Positions 62,848 through 64,000 of a stretch of DNA of 64,000 bases are shown piece after piece. The notes below the pieces were generated by a model. That model was not told the DNA's origin. It saw only the letters and a program-made list of their open reading frames with translations, and made no database searches. This DNA comes from Azospirillum thiophilum (lineage in GTDB: Bacteria > Pseudomonadota > Alphaproteobacteria > Azospirillales > Azospirillaceae), in the NCBI RefSeq assembly GCF_001305595.1, contig NZ_CP012406.1, forward strand, positions 434,001 through 498,000, written 5' to 3'. Position 1 is the first letter of the stretch. Each line of letters opens with the position of its first letter. The translations under genes and the position numbers were made by a program.

Positions 62848-63645
62848 TCAGGTACGCCGGCGCTTCATCTCGCTGCGGACGACGAACAGGACGGCGGCGA
62901 TCAGCATCAAATCCAGCGCGAACCAGGTCAGCGCGTAGCCGAGATGGCTGTTGGGGAAGCTGACCACCGTCAGGCCGCCAACGGGAAAGCCGCCGGGGTT
63001 GCGGGCCGAATCGGCGTCGATGAAATAGGGGGCGGCCCGTTCCAGGCCGTTGGCGGCGGCGATGGCGGCGACGTCGCGCGAATACCAGCGCCCGGCGGCC
63101 GGGTCGTTGGAGCGCAGGAAACCGCCCTTCGGCTCGGTCAGGCGGAGGAGGCCGGTGACGGTCACGTCGCCCTGCGGCTGCCCGGCGGCACGGCGGGCTG
63201 GATCGCGCTTCTCGGGGGGGACGAAGCCGCGGTTGACCAGGACGGTGAAGCCGCGGTCGGTGACGAGCGGGGTCAGCACCCAGAAACCGCCGCCGAGATC
63301 GCTGACCGCCTGCACCAGCGCCTCGCGGTCGTGGAGGAAGCGTCCGGTGGCGGTCACCCGCCGGTATTCGTCCGAAGAGGTGGAGACGGCGGGCCATTCC
63401 TCCGGCCCGGGTGCAGGCACCGGGGCGGCGTGGATGCGGGCCTCCACCCGATCGATCAGGTCGAGCTTCCAGGCGCGGCGTTCGAGCTGCCAGACGCCGA
63501 GCGCGGTCAGGCCGGCGATGCCGGCCAGCGCCAGAAGGCCGAAGAGGGCCAGCGCCCAGACCGGGCGGGCCCCCTTCGGCGCGCCGCCCGCGGGAGGTGC
63601 GGGCGGCGCTGCGGGTTGCTGGCTCTTGCGGCCGGCGGATGTCAC
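62848..63645 (-). CDS. SURF1-family oxidase assembly protein
   Basis: A 265-residue membrane protein with two helices at each end of a periplasmic domain. GVWQLERRAWKLDLIDRVEAR, the FWVLTPLVTDRGFTVLVNRGFVP segment and the C-terminal PNSHLGYALTWFALDLMLI are typical SURF1. It helps assemble haem-copper oxidases. The GTG start at 63645 overlaps the cyoD stop (GTGA), which supports translational coupling; the longer ATG frame begins within cyoD. Confidence 0.88.
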   Translation of the reverse strand: MTSAGRKSQQPAAPPAPPAGGAPKGARPVWALALFGLLALAGIAGLTALGVWQLERRAWKLDLIDRVEARIHAAPVPAPGPEEWPAVSTSSDEYRRVTATGRFLHDREALVQAVSDLGGGFWVLTPLVTDRGFTVLVNRGFVPPEKRDPARRAAGQPQGDVTVTGLLRLTEPKGGFLRSNDPAAGRWYSRDVAAIAAANGLERAAPYFIDADSARNPGGFPVGGLTVVSFPNSHLGYALTWFALDLMLIAAVLFVVRSEMKRRRT

Positions 63646-64000
63646 GGCAGCTTGCTCATGTCCGGGGTCATGCCCGGCATCATGTTGTGGTTCAGGTGGT
63701 ACATGACCCACAGCGAGCCCGCGAACATGATGACGACGACGATCAGGGTGAAGATCATCGCCAGCATCGACCAGCCGCCTTCGACGCGGCCGTTCATGTG
63801 GAGGAAATACACCATGTGGACCAGGATCTGGACCACGGCGAGCGCCAGGATGATGACCGTGGTGGTCATGGTGTCCAGCGTGCCGGTCATGACCAGCCAG
63901 AACGGGATGACCGTCAGGATCACCGAAAGGACGAAACCGATCATGTAGCTGCCGAAGGTGCCGTGGGCGCCCGCGGGGTGGCCGTGGTCGTCATGCCCGT
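63642..64000 (-). CDS. cyoD: Cytochrome bo-type quinol oxidase subunit IV CyoD (5' end outside window)
   Basis: The frame stays open to the window edge, so the start lies beyond 64000. Inside the window the protein has a His/Gly-rich segment (HDDHGHPAGAHGTF), then GSYMIGFVLSVILTVIPFWLV and two more helices, as in CyoD. An internal Met at 63944 is not the start, because the preceding GSY belongs to the conserved family sequence. It is probably the last subunit of a cyoABCD operon, with surf1 after it. Confidence 0.85.
   Translation of the reverse strand, partial: GHDDHGHPAGAHGTFGSYMIGFVLSVILTVIPFWLVMTGTLDTMTTTVIILALAVVQILVHMVYFLHMNGRVEGGWSMLAMIFTLIVVVIMFAGSLWVMYHLNHNMMPGMTPDMSKLP

Overview
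The window reads as part of a secondary replicon (chromid or megaplasmid) of a high-GC alphaproteobacterium, most likely an Azospirillum-like member of the Rhodospirillales. That assignment is inferred from gene content, strong G/C bias at third codon positions, and a RepA/iteron origin next to parAB. No rRNA, tRNA, CRISPR array or intact insertion sequence was seen. All functional names come from reading motifs and recalled family features; no database search was run.

Region 1 (1-7.8 kb) is a nearly complete indole-3-acetate (IAA) catabolic operon, iacH(partial)-A-B-I-C-D-E-F-G, followed closely by a hemerythrin-like gene. Region 2 (8.1-16.6 kb) holds an RND efflux pump with a divergent TetR repressor and a double-palindrome operator, a universal stress protein, a second TetR paralogue and an MFS transporter. 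Region 3 (17-22.8 kb) is one transcription unit for a polar-amino-acid-type ABC transporter, a 2-hydroxyacid dehydrogenase, a LacI regulator and a 2-oxopentenoate hydratase-like enzyme. Next come soxR and a HPP-CBS membrane protein whose promoter carries a SoxR box.

Region 4 (24.7-29.5 kb) is the replication and partition locus: repA flanked on both sides by at least 14 copies of a 14-15 bp iteron, a decayed CDF transporter gene, and parA-parB. Region 5 (29.5-34.5 kb) has an aldehyde dehydrogenase, a LysR regulator, a malonyl-CoA synthetase and a secreted polysaccharide deacetylase.

Region 6 (34.7-44 kb) is a pyruvate/lactate module. It holds the BtsS-BtsR two-component system, a YbdD-type small protein, a CstA/BtsT-family pyruvate transporter and a lactate permease. 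Upstream of both ybdD and cstA there are three 8-bp boxes at exact 21-bp spacing that resemble the BtsR (YehT) site. The two promoters lie in imperfect direct repeats about 1.08 kb apart. Between these repeats sits an A/T-richer segment with two genes I cannot identify. This looks like a cassette inserted into a formerly divergent ybdD-cstA promoter and is the most unusual structure in the window.

Region 7 (44.1-48.4 kb) is a LysR-controlled citrate-type transporter with AtuA-like proteins. Region 8 (48.4-59.6 kb) has a chemoreceptor and a long leftward tricarboxylate transport operon: two tctC genes, tctB, tctA, terC-like, usp, tctD, and a sensor kinase fused to a periplasmic binding protein. 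Region 9 (59.7-64 kb) has a K+ channel, the RegA/RegB redox two-component system, SURF1, and the end of a cyo-type quinol oxidase operon that runs off the window.

The window also has dispersed non-coding repeats: paired GC-rich hairpins (one split by a 60-nt double hairpin), three copies of a roughly 55-nt hairpin containing TGAAAC motifs, and three copies of the 16-bp palindrome TGTGGGACGTCCCACA or a close variant.
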